Source: Hymenobacter glacialis (lineage in GTDB: Bacteria; Bacteroidota; Bacteroidia; Cytophagales; Hymenobacteraceae). From it: a DNA stretch of 57,062 nucleotides. The DNA lies in contig NZ_MDZC01000050.1 of the NCBI RefSeq assembly GCF_001816165.1, forward strand, positions 1 through 57,062. The letters are read 5' to 3'. A model generated the notes under the pieces. It was not told the DNA's origin. It saw nothing but the letters and a program-made list of their open reading frames with translations, and ran no database searches. Shown here in pieces: positions 1-6,371 of this stretch (positions are counted from its first letter, which is position 1; each line of letters begins with the position of its first letter). The position numbers and the translations under genes were made by a program.

Positions 1-185
1 GGCGGCGTCATAACGCCGACGTTTGGCGGGTTGGGGGCTGTCTTTCATGACAATCGAAAGTTAAGACCCTATTCTGTCCAGATTTATCCGACCACCTCAA
101 ACGTACCCGCTACGAGCGCCCACTCGGCTACGACAATGACACCATACGGCACCGTATCCTCGAATACGGACGCGCTGATTTCCGA

Positions 186-899
186 GTGCCTTGCCGAATC
201 GTAAGCCCAGAGGCATCACCAGCCGACCGTGTCCTTCTTTATTGCTACTCGAACCTACGGAAGCATTTTTTCACAACACGCTATGTACTGGGGAAAATCA
301 TCCGCTCAGTGTCTAAGCAACTCCGTTCTGGTGCTCGACCTGTCTTTGTCGATTTGGGTTGTGGCCCCCTAACCGCTGGCTTGGCACTAGCTGACCTTCA
401 CCAAGAGGAATTTGGCAGCCCGCTACTTACCCATTATGTGGGTATAGACATAGCTCCTGCCATGCTGGATAAAGCACGAGAGTTTAGCAAAAGTCCTGTC
501 TTTGCACCCGAAAGCACATTCAGTTTTTTCACTGATTGGCATCACTCTCTCGACCTATTGAGTGGTGATTTAGTGCAACTGACCAACCCTGTCATTTTGA
601 GTGCCTCTTACTTATTTGCAAGTAACTCCCTTGAAGTAGAAAGTTTGGCTTTGTTTGTGGCGGAATTACAACGACGCTGTCCCAGCGCCCCAATTTACTT
701 TGTTTTCCAAAACCCTAACCGCGACGACCGTAACGTAAACTATACAAACTGGAAAAAACTTTTATCAGGCATCAAGCTGTTAGAACGTGGGGCCACAAGA
801 GTATATTACAGAACAAACCCCCGGTCTAATTGGCCACCCAGCAGCGAGGAGGTATACTATGAACTACTCACTTTTCAACCAAGTACCTTCCGCAGCTAG
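186..899 (+). CDS. Class I SAM-dependent methyltransferase-like protein, start uncertain
   Basis: The protein has a Rossmann-type SAM-binding motif I (VFVDLGCGP, about residues 53-61) followed by a motif II-like acidic strand (HYVGIDIAPAMLDKA), which supports a class I methyltransferase; the substrate is unknown. The only legal in-frame start is GTG at 186, but the frame stays open back to a TGA at 48-50 and the upstream codons (51-185) read like protein. An ATG at 47-49 in the next frame would join this frame if one A were removed from the AAA at 57-59, so the true N-terminus may begin MTIEVKTLFCP and be broken by a one-base shift. The last 41 bases overlap the start of the AlkB-like gene, suggesting translational coupling. 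It looks less GC-rich than the genes after 3 kb, which fits acquired DNA. Confidence 0.72.
   Translation: MPCRIVSPEASPADRVLLYCYSNLRKHFFTTRYVLGKIIRSVSKQLRSGARPVFVDLGCGPLTAGLALADLHQEEFGSPLLTHYVGIDIAPAMLDKAREFSKSPVFAPESTFSFFTDWHHSLDLLSGDLVQLTNPVILSASYLFASNSLEVESLALFVAELQRRCPSAPIYFVFQNPNRDDRNVNYTNWKKLLSGIKLLERGATRVYYRTNPRSNWPPSSEEVYYELLTFQPSTFRS
847..852 (+). promoter_or_regulatory. Shine-Dalgarno site AGGAGG for the AlkB-like gene
   Basis: A perfect AGGAGG lies six bases before the ATG at 859 and decides the start of the AlkB-like gene against an upstream ATG at 787. Such sites are rare in Bacteroidota, so it hints at an origin outside this group. Confidence 0.7.
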
Positions 900-1500
900 C
901 GCACCTACACCATGGAAGCGGGAGCAAGACCACCTTGTTTCTGCTCCACCAGCAGGGCTACGGTACTTGCCCGGTTACGTTACTCCTAAGCTAGAAGCCC
1001 GACTTCTTGCCCTCCTTGACGAAGCCACTTGGCTTGACGACCTCAAGCGCCGCGTTCAACACTATGGATACCGGTACGATTACAAGTCCCGCCGTATCGA
1101 CCATTCGATGTACTTAGGGCCTTTGCCTCAGTGGTGCGAATACTATGCGCAACAGTTTGCGGCTGAAGGCATTTTTAGCAGTCCGCCTGACCAAGTCATT
1201 ATCAATGAGTATTTGCCTGGTCAGGGCATTGCGCCTCATATTGACTGCACGCCATGCTTCGAGGATACTATAGTTTCATTGAGCATAGGGTCTGCTTGCG
1301 TTATGAATTTCACGCAATTAGCTGACCCTACCCAACACTACAATCAGCTTCTGGAGCGTGGCAGCGCCGTCGTCCTCCAACACGCTGCTCGCTTTGAATG
1401 GCAGCACGGAATCAAACCCTTAAAATCGGACACTATCAATGGCCAGCGCCTGCTACGGCAGCGCCGCGTTTCTTTGACCTTTCGTAAAGTAAAGCTCTAA
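859..1500 (+). CDS. ALKBH8-like AlkB family 2OG-Fe(II) dioxygenase
   Basis: This 213-residue protein has the full AlkB signature. The iron ligands are H127 and D129 in the segment GQGIAPHID and H183 in WQHGI; R203 and R209 (R-x5-R, RRVSLTFR) would hold 2-oxoglutarate. The segment NEYLPGQGIAPHID followed by FEDTIVSLSIGS is closest, from memory of the family, to the oxygenase domain of animal ALKBH8, which hydroxylates a modified wobble uridine in tRNA, rather than to DNA-repair AlkB. It would oxidise a methyl or related group on a nucleic acid; the substrate is inference. It overlaps the methyltransferase gene by 41 bases and has its own AGGAGG. ALKBH8 also joins an oxygenase to a methyltransferase, though in one protein. 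Confidence 0.85.
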   Translation: MNYSLFNQVPSAASAPTPWKREQDHLVSAPPAGLRYLPGYVTPKLEARLLALLDEATWLDDLKRRVQHYGYRYDYKSRRIDHSMYLGPLPQWCEYYAQQFAAEGIFSSPPDQVIINEYLPGQGIAPHIDCTPCFEDTIVSLSIGSACVMNFTQLADPTQHYNQLLERGSAVVLQHAARFEWQHGIKPLKSDTINGQRLLRQRRVSLTFRKVKL

Positions 1501-1537
1501 TAGAGCCAGACAGCGAGAAGCATAAGCACAAACAAAA

Positions 1538-1561
1538 CGAGCGGACCATCTGGTCCGCTCG
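1538..1561. terminator. Bidirectional hairpin terminator
   Basis: Arms CGAGCGGACCA (1538-1548) and TGGTCCGCTCG (1551-1561) are perfectly complementary. The hairpin separates the convergent AlkB-like gene and the M15 peptidase gene. Confidence 0.65.
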
Positions 1562-1574
1562 CTTCATTTCTACC

Positions 1575-2042
1575 CTACACCTCAAAATGCGGCCGGTCCT
1601 TAAACCCCGGCCAGTCGCCGCCCCAGCGCACCCGCGCATCGGCCGCTTTCATCAGCCGCGCAAACTTGCTCAGCAGCAGCCCCGACCACGACACCTCCCC
1701 ATCGGGCAGGATAAACGCCACGTCCAGCGCCGGCGTGGGCAGCTTGTTGTGCTTTGACTCACCCCCGCGCTTATAGGTCACAATCGGCCCCGGCTTGCTG
1801 CGCCCCTGCTTATACAGCTCCTCCTGCCGCTCCGGCGAACGGTAGCACTCCGTGATAATCGGCCGCCCCGTCAGCCGTAGCACCGGGTCACCCAGCCACC
1901 GGGCCAGTGCCTGAATGATGAGGTGCCCGTACTGCTCAATCTTGTCAGGGTCGGGCGGCACCAGCTCATTGCCGGCCACTTGCCCGAGAAGGGAGGTGGC
2001 AAGGATGTGTGCGAGGTGCCCGGCTTTTGTGCTGCTGAACAT
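1575..2042 (-). CDS. M15 family D-Ala-D-Ala carboxypeptidase-like / endolysin-type peptidase
   Basis: The predicted 155-residue protein carries the M15/VanY zinc-site pattern: S-x-H-x6-D in GESKHNKLPTPALDVAF and a C-terminal PHFE in DRPHFEV, with the conserved ITECYRSPERQEELYKQGRS segment upstream. Family members cut peptidoglycan peptides and are common as phage endolysins and as cargo of mobile elements. No clear signal peptide is seen. The start at ATG 2042 is preferred to one 31 codons upstream because that longer N-terminus reads as AT-rich leader DNA with no protein character. A -7-like TATGTTTG is seen on this strand near 2080. It converges with the AlkB-like gene over a shared terminator. 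Its role in the element (cell-wall opening in transfer, or phage lysis) is inference. Confidence 0.8.
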   Translation of the reverse strand: MFSSTKAGHLAHILATSLLGQVAGNELVPPDPDKIEQYGHLIIQALARWLGDPVLRLTGRPIITECYRSPERQEELYKQGRSKPGPIVTYKRGGESKHNKLPTPALDVAFILPDGEVSWSGLLLSKFARLMKAADARVRWGGDWPGFKDRPHFEV

Positions 2043-2135
2043 GACGTTTGATAATGTTACTGTGTTATAATTTGTAACAAACATACGTAGTAAATAGCAA
2101 CAAGATTCACAGAGAAGGTGACAATTGTTTTGCAT

Positions 2136-3057
2136 TATTTGGGCAGCCCCTTCGGGCCGGGCTGTCCGCCACTCCGCTTCGCTGCGGCCCTGCGGGCAGC
2201 CTTCCGTTGGTCGGCTTAGCTACCATCCCTGCTGCTGCTGACGCTTCGCCGACCGCACGGCCCGCCGTTGCCAATTCGCAAGGTCACCGCCTCCCCCTGG
2301 TCGGCACCTCCCATGCGAGGCCCCGGCGGCCTCCCCACACGACCATGACGCTCCGCCAACCCGCCGCCTGCCGTGCCACCTGCCCTGTGGGACAGGCCGC
2401 CCGTCATGCCCCTCTTACCAGCCGCCCCGGTCCCGGCCGCCGTTCCGCCTCGTCGCTACCTTGCTCCGCAGTGGTTCGGGCTGCGTTTCTACGCCCGAAC
2501 TACTGCTACGCGGCGTCCGCTCCTCTGCTGCACGTCGTCCCGGCCCTCTCCCCACCGCACCGACACAACAGCAGCCCGGGATTCAACCGCCACAGCCCTG
2601 ACGCCAGCCCACCGCACCACTGCCAGGCCGCGCAAGGCCCGGAAAAGGCCTCCCGCCACCTGTCAGCCCCCCCCTGATATCGTTGCAGGCCGCAGGCCAA
2701 AAGCCTGGCGCCCGCGGGTGAATTTGCGTTCAGGCCACGCAGGCAGAAGCAAGGCCCGCTTCGCGGAGAGTCTTATTGGGGTGAGCCCCAAACCCCCGCC
2801 ATCATGCCCAGGCTGACGCCCGGTCATCTGCCTCGGGTTCCGCAGCCTGAAAAAGGCCACTACACCCTCATAAGGCCGGCTTCGCCGAGCGTCCATTGGT
2901 GGCTGACCGCCCCCAAGCCCCCGCAACAAGGCATTTAGGTGTCGTTCAGTCGGCCAAGTTCCAGCCAGGCCAGGCTGCCCCTGTTATAATTGTACTTTTC
3001 CGCCATGTAGTCAGCTCAAAAATATTCTAACAAGCCCTGTTATTTGGTTGCATTATG
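2136..3057. other. GC-rich stretch with no convincing gene
   Basis: About 920 bases lie between the M15 peptidase leader and the operon promoter. Several long open frames exist in both directions, but they overlap one another, are dominated by Pro, Arg, Ala and Ser, and none resembles a protein I know. The stretch contains diverged direct repeats at 2751-2930 and ends in an AT-rich segment leading into a promoter. A transfer origin, replication or packaging site, or structured RNA is possible; the sequence alone does not decide. Confidence 0.5.
2751..2930 (+). repeat. Two diverged direct repeats in gene-free DNA
   Basis: Unit 1 (2751-2803) and unit 2 (2872-2930) share an ordered series of blocks: AAGGCC, GCTTCGC, GAG, ATTGG, then CCCCAAACCCCCGC in unit 1 and CCCCAAGCCCCCGC in unit 2. 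Their spacing and order agree although many single bases differ. No coding explanation fits. Confidence 0.55.
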
Positions 3058-3089
3058 TTTGATTAACAATCATTTTGTTTGTATCTTTG
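3058..3089 (+). promoter_or_regulatory. Bacteroidota-type promoter for the small-gene operon
   Basis: A -33 TTTG (3058-3061) and a -7 TATCTTTG (3082-3089) are 20 bases apart, matching the TTTG / TAnnTTTG consensus. Transcription should begin near 3095, giving a leader of about 75 bases with short GC inverted repeats before the first start at 3172. Confidence 0.75.
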
Positions 3090-3171
3090 GGTAGCAAGTC
3101 GGGAAAGGCCCGGCTGCCCGCCCTACCCGGAGGCCTACGCGCGGGGCATCCCACGGCTAACATCTACAGCC

Positions 3172-3495
3172 ATGCAACCCAACCAACTTTTGCAGCTCGC
3201 CGCTGCCGCCTGGAAAGGCCCCGCCCTTTGCCCGTTCGCCGGCATTTGGGTATCGCAGTCCGCCGCCACCTACGACCAGGGCGGCACCTCGTGGTACATC
3301 AGCCTCAAGCTGGCCCAGCAGCCCGCCGAAGGGCAGCCCCGCCCGGACTTCAAAGGTACCGGCAAGTGCCCCTTTCACGCGTTGCGCGAGGCCTTCCGCT
3401 CCATGCGTGCCGCCTACCCCGGCTATGCCTTCGGGGCCGTGTGGGAGGTGATGAAAGCCGAGGATGATTTTGCCGGCGTCCCCGCTCATGCCTAG
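3172..3495 (+). CDS. Hypothetical protein, first gene of element operon
   Basis: The 107-residue product is not recognised. It is rich in Ala and aromatic residues (AAAAWKGPALCPFAGIW near residues 8-24, then SWYISLKLA) and has no signal peptide or membrane segment. The start at ATG 3172 lies just downstream of the predicted transcription start near 3095; a longer frame would begin before that point and is rejected. The stop overlaps the next gene's ATG region by eight bases, so translation is probably coupled. Position at the head of an operon that ends in a RecE-like nuclease suggests a role in the element's DNA metabolism or its control, but this is context only. Confidence 0.6.
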   Translation: MQPNQLLQLAAAAWKGPALCPFAGIWVSQSAATYDQGGTSWYISLKLAQQPAEGQPRPDFKGTGKCPFHALREAFRSMRAAYPGYAFGAVWEVMKAEDDFAGVPAHA

Positions 3496-3883
3496 CGTCG
3501 CCATTGCCCCAGCCGCGCCCGTCGTGGGTGCGGCTGCCAGCAAGCTGGCTGCCCTGCACGCCACCCTTGCCCGGCTGGAGGTCCTGTTTCCGCCCCGGCC
3601 CCAGCCCGCTCCATGGCCCACGCCGGTCCCCATTGACCCGGCCACCGTTGCCGCCCGCGTTGCACTAGCCCGCACCCAGTCAGCCCTGTTTGACGCCCGC
3701 GCCGCCAAGTATGCGCTACGCGACGAATACCGCCCCCAGCCGGGCCGCTTCACTCAGCTCCGCGCCGCCATCATCCGCTACCGTGCGGCCCGCGCCGCTT
3801 ACGCCGCCGCTGCCGCCGCTTTCCACGCCAGCCCGGCCGGCGCTGCCTTGCAGGCTGCCCGCGCCCGCTACCCCATTCTCTAG
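3488..3883 (+). CDS. Hypothetical Ala/Arg-rich protein
   Basis: The 131-residue product is unrecognised. It starts with a Pro/Ala-rich region and continues with Ala-rich, probably helical segments with regular Arg (AARVALARTQSALFDARAAK, then RYRAARAAYAAAAAAFHAS). Basic helices of this kind could bind nucleic acid or form a coiled coil, but no family is assigned. ATG 3488 overlaps the end of the preceding gene; an alternative ATG at 3464 would lengthen the overlap. A GC hairpin follows seven bases after the stop. Composition is strongly biased, so a spurious frame is possible, although the tight packing with its neighbours argues that it is real. Confidence 0.5.
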   Translation: MPSVAIAPAAPVVGAAASKLAALHATLARLEVLFPPRPQPAPWPTPVPIDPATVAARVALARTQSALFDARAAKYALRDEYRPQPGRFTQLRAAIIRYRAARAAYAAAAAAFHASPAGAALQAARARYPIL

Positions 3884-3889
3884 CCATCA

Positions 3890-3915
3890 GGCCCGCGCCG
3901 GCATCGGTGCGGGCC
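3890..3915 (+). promoter_or_regulatory. Intercistronic GC hairpin 1
   Basis: Arms GGCCCGCGCC (3890-3899) and GGTGCGGGCC (3906-3915) pair with one mismatch. The hairpin lies 16 bases before the next ATG and is followed by CCCCTTTTTC. It may act as an RNA processing, stability or attenuation signal. Confidence 0.5.
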
Positions 3916-3931
3916 ACCAAGCCCCTTTTTC

Positions 3932-4126
3932 ATGGACTACGAACCAACCGAGGCCGAGCTAAACGGCCTCAGCGGCGATGAGAAGGCCGCTGATGAAGCC
4001 CAGGCCGCCTACTACGAGCAGCAGGAGGAGTGGGAGCGCCAGGCATGGTACCACCACGAACAGGAGCAGCAAGGGTGGGAAGATGGCGAGTACGAGCAGA
4101 TGATGTTCGAGGTCGAAGGCTACTAA
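3932..4126 (+). CDS. Small acidic hypothetical protein
   Basis: This 64-residue protein is very acidic and rich in Glu, Gln, Tyr and Trp (EEWERQAWYHHEQEQQGWED in the middle), with no membrane segment. No family is recognised. Small acidic proteins in mobile elements are sometimes DNA mimics or inhibitors of host defence nucleases, which is a hypothesis from composition only. It sits between two GC hairpins in the operon and starts directly after a CCCCTTTTTC tract instead of a Shine-Dalgarno sequence. Confidence 0.6.
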   Translation: MDYEPTEAELNGLSGDEKAADEAQAAYYEQQEEWERQAWYHHEQEQQGWEDGEYEQMMFEVEGY

Positions 4127-4143
4127 TCCAATCCATTCACCAC

Positions 4144-4166
4144 GGGCCGCCCCCGGCGGGCGGCCC
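4144..4166 (+). promoter_or_regulatory. Intercistronic GC hairpin 2
   Basis: Arms GGGCCGCCC (4144-4152) and GGGCGGCCC (4158-4166) are perfectly complementary around a five-base loop. It lies 18 bases after one stop and 16 bases before the next ATG. It lacks a strong T tract, so full termination is doubtful. Confidence 0.55.
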
Positions 4167-4182
4167 TTAAAAGTGCCCCGTC

Positions 4183-4497
4183 ATGCCAAAAACCGCTACC
4201 ACTTACCAGCCCCATTTGCTCGACCCGCACAGCGCCCAGCCGCAGCCGGTCAGCCCCGCCAACGGCCGCAGCTTCAAGCTGGCCGAGTTGTACCAGCTGC
4301 TCGATTGCCGCTTGGTCGATGTCATCCGCCTCACGCCCGAGCTGATTCTGATAATCGACGACGAGGGCAAGTTCCGCAACCCGGCTTACCTCAACCTAGT
4401 GGCTACCTACCTCTGGTATCACCACCAGCCCGCAGCGCGGGGCCATGATTCCATCGTGGGCCGCGCCATCCTGTGCCACGACAAGCAATTCAAATAA
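4183..4497 (+). CDS. DUF3846-like protein
   Basis: The 104-residue product has the order of elements I associate with DUF3846: a helix and strand (LYQLLDCRLVDVIRL), a strand with an acidic turn (LILIIDDEGKFRN), an NPAYLNLVATYLW segment corresponding to the usual N-x-x-A-T, and a final IVGRAILC strand. DUF3846 proteins are small cytoplasmic proteins found mainly in phages, plasmids and conjugative elements, and their function is unknown. The first 30 residues are low-complexity Pro/Gln. It is flanked by GC hairpins on both sides, and its presence supports the mobile-element reading of this operon. The assignment is from memory of the family pattern. Confidence 0.6.
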   Translation: MPKTATTYQPHLLDPHSAQPQPVSPANGRSFKLAELYQLLDCRLVDVIRLTPELILIIDDEGKFRNPAYLNLVATYLWYHHQPAARGHDSIVGRAILCHDKQFK

Positions 4498-4509
4498 GCA
4501 AACGGCGAC

Positions 4510-4532
4510 GGGGCCGGCCGCCAACTGGCCCC
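4510..4532 (+). promoter_or_regulatory. Intercistronic GC hairpin 3
   Basis: Arms GGGGCC (4510-4515) and GGCCCC (4527-4532) flank an 11-base loop, followed by ACCTTTTT. A second CCCTTTTTC tract stands directly before the next ATG at 4569. It could be a weak terminator or attenuator. Confidence 0.45.
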
Positions 4533-4568
4533 ACCTTTTTCACTCCCAATCCCCAACCCTTTTTCATC

Positions 4569-5294
4569 ATGTCCACCAAAGTAAAAGCCCAGCGCAGCGC
4601 CACCACCGAAGCCGGTGCCGCAACCACCACCGCGGCTCCCGCATTCACGCTCAGCGGCCTCATTACGGCCGTGCCTGCCTACCTCATCGAGAAGGCGGAC
4701 GAGGCCACCGGCGAAGTCGTGCAGGTTTCCCGCTTCCGCTACCTGCCCGGCCACCCGCGCCAGATTCGCTTTGACGCCAAAGCCGGTCAGTTCAACATCG
4801 GCGGCACTACGCCGCTCGGTAACTCGCTTCGCTTTATCCCGCTGGCCTGGCGCATCTTCCAGGATGATATTCTGAACATGGGCCGCAAGCTGTGGGCCGA
4901 GCTGTTTTTTGCCGATGACAAGGGCGCCGTGTGCGCGGTGCTGTTCCACGGCTACAGCGTCGAAAACCTGTACCGCCTGATTGAGCCGCTTTTTTACGAC
5001 GACTTGACCCTGGCCGACGTGGCCGTAAAGGTCACCGCCGAGAAGAAGCAGACCACCAAAGAGGGCAAAACGGCCACCTACTACATAGCGCAGTTCAGCT
5101 ACGAGGCCGCCGACCCGGCCGAGGTGGCCGCCCGCCGCGACTTCGCCCGCGACTTCCCCATCTGGCGCGCCGAAACCTACACTGGCGCGGCCGATATGCG
5201 CATCCAGCACGGCTACACCGTTCCCGCCGAGGAAGAGCACCACGAGCCGGAGCCTGCCGCCGCCGAGCCCGGCGCAGTACCTCAGGCTGCCTAG
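4569..5294 (+). CDS. Hypothetical protein of the recombination operon, possible ssDNA-binding role
   Basis: The product has 241 residues. After a low-complexity Ala/Thr N-terminus come alternating beta-rich segments (FTLSGLITAVPAYLIEK, VSRFRYLPGHP, LWAELFFADDKGAVCAVLFHG, then ATYYIAQFSYEAA) and an acidic, Pro-rich C-terminal tail. Beta strands followed by a flexible acidic tail recall single-stranded DNA-binding proteins, and the gene lies two genes before a RecE-like exonuclease, where phage operons often carry an annealing or ssDNA-binding partner. No diagnostic motif is present, so this is a hypothesis. ATG 4569 is preferred over a start 32 codons upstream, which would overlap the preceding gene and give a low-complexity leader. 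Confidence 0.6.
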   Translation: MSTKVKAQRSATTEAGAATTTAAPAFTLSGLITAVPAYLIEKADEATGEVVQVSRFRYLPGHPRQIRFDAKAGQFNIGGTTPLGNSLRFIPLAWRIFQDDILNMGRKLWAELFFADDKGAVCAVLFHGYSVENLYRLIEPLFYDDLTLADVAVKVTAEKKQTTKEGKTATYYIAQFSYEAADPAEVAARRDFARDFPIWRAETYTGAADMRIQHGYTVPAEEEHHEPEPAAAEPGAVPQAA

Positions 5295-5299
5295 TATCC

Positions 5300-5327
5300 G
5301 GCCCTCACGGTGCCCGCCGTGGGGGCC
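5300..5327 (+). promoter_or_regulatory. Intercistronic GC hairpin 4
   Basis: Arms GGCCCTCACGG (5300-5310) and CCGTGGGGGCC (5317-5327) pair with one G-T wobble. This is the fourth gene spacer of the operon with a stem that begins GG(C/G)CC or similar. Confidence 0.5.
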
Positions 5328-5363
5328 ATCCGGCTTCCTGCTCACTCCTTAACTCTTCAGCTC

Positions 5364-5609
5364 ATGGATACCACCACCGACCAGCCCCAGCTACTTATCG
5401 AGCAACAGCCCCACGATGAAGCTGAGGCCGCCTCACTGGCGCAGCTCGCCGAATTGCTGGCTGGTACCGACCCGCTACCCGACCTGCGCGACCTGGCCCC
5501 GGCCGTGCGCCGGCTTTTCCCCGAGCCCGCTTATCTGGTCGGCTGCGGCAGCGCCCATATCTGGCTGCATCGGGCCGGCGGCCCGGCCCGCCTGGCTCTC
5601 ATTCGCTAA
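5364..5609 (+). CDS. Hypothetical protein
   Basis: The 81-residue product has an acidic Gln/Glu-rich N-terminal third, a helical region (SLAQLAELLAGTDPLPDLRD) and a C-terminal compact part (YLVGCGSAHIWLHRAGG). No family is recognised. It lies 20 bases before the RecE-like nuclease gene in the same direction and is probably translated from the same transcript. ATG 5364 is chosen because a longer frame from 5310 would start inside the intercistronic hairpin. Confidence 0.55.
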   Translation: MDTTTDQPQLLIEQQPHDEAEAASLAQLAELLAGTDPLPDLRDLAPAVRRLFPEPAYLVGCGSAHIWLHRAGGPARLALIR

Positions 5610-5629
5610 CTCACATTTTCACCACCGCC

Positions 5630-6271
5630 ATGTTTCACGACCTCACCTCATACCCCGGCCTGACCCAGGAGCAGCACCGCGCCCTGCCTCACGTTTCCAA
5701 TACCGACCTCTCCGAATTAAAGGCACAGGTGCTAGGCCAGCTACGCCGGCCCAACCCGCAGGCCCTGGCTTTCGGCTCCCATTTCCACAGCGCCACCCTC
5801 GAACCCGCCACCTACGCCCGCACACAGGAGAAATGCCCCTGGCAGCAGCTGGAGCAGCTGGCCCGCCAAGTGCGCCGCCACCGCTACTGCCGCGACGTGC
5901 TGTACCGCGGCACTGCCGAGCTGACTCACACGGCCACGCACACCGCTACCGGCGTGCAGGTCAAAATTCGCCCCGACCTGGTAGTAGTCAGCCCCGCCGG
6001 CCGCCGCACCACGCTCATCGACTTCAAAACCACCAGCTGCCAAGACCTGCCGCACTTCCTGGCCAGCGCTGAGCAGTACGACTACGACCGCCAGGCCGCC
6101 CTATACCTCGACGCCCTGAACGCCACCCGCTTCCTGATTATCGGCGTCCAGAAGAAGGCCCCGCACGCCGTTTGGCTCTTCGATGCCACTGCTACGCCCG
6201 GCTTTATTGAGCAGGGCCGCAAGAAGTACACGGCGCTGCTGCGCCGCCAAGCTAGTAGTGTACTACTGTAA
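5630..6271 (+). CDS. PD-(D/E)XK nuclease, RecE-like exonuclease
   Basis: This 213-residue protein fits the PDDEXK exonuclease family related to the C-terminal domain of RecE (exodeoxyribonuclease VIII). It has an early HVSNTDLSELK segment, LAFGSHFHSATLEP, the metal-binding strand pair KIRPDLVVV and TLIDFKTT (D then D-x-K), and the downstream QYDYDRQAALYLDAL helix with the conserved Q-A-x-x-Y. Such enzymes resect DNA from ends to give single strands for annealing. It closes the small-gene operon and is followed by a strong terminator. No RecT or Erf homologue is recognisable in the window; the 241-residue protein encoded at 4569-5294 is the nearest candidate partner by position only. Confidence 0.75.
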   Translation: MFHDLTSYPGLTQEQHRALPHVSNTDLSELKAQVLGQLRRPNPQALAFGSHFHSATLEPATYARTQEKCPWQQLEQLARQVRRHRYCRDVLYRGTAELTHTATHTATGVQVKIRPDLVVVSPAGRRTTLIDFKTTSCQDLPHFLASAEQYDYDRQAALYLDALNATRFLIIGVQKKAPHAVWLFDATATPGFIEQGRKKYTALLRRQASSVLL

Positions 6272-6302
6272 AATGTTGTCAGAATCGTTGGCTACTGCAA
6301 TC

Positions 6303-6343
6303 AATAAAAAAGGCCAACCCCATCAGGGCTGACCTTTTTTATT
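6303..6343. terminator. Strong bidirectional terminator
   Basis: AATAAAAAAGG and CCTTTTTTATT form the outer arms, with CCAACCC and AGGGCTG pairing imperfectly inside. The A tract and T tract make it usable on both strands. It separates the operon from the convergent minus-strand gene. Confidence 0.8.
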
Positions 6344-6371
6344 GTTCGGGGGTACTTATAACTTGGTGAGT

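Noticed and set aside
2207..2816. Long open frames on both strands in the GC-rich gene-free region
   Set aside because: They overlap each other, have Pro/Arg/Ala-rich composition typical of high-GC chance frames, and no recognisable domain or good start.
4419..5345. A 308-codon minus-strand frame across the operon
   Set aside because: It crosses two plus-strand genes and three hairpin spacers and has the Gly-rich look of a shadow.
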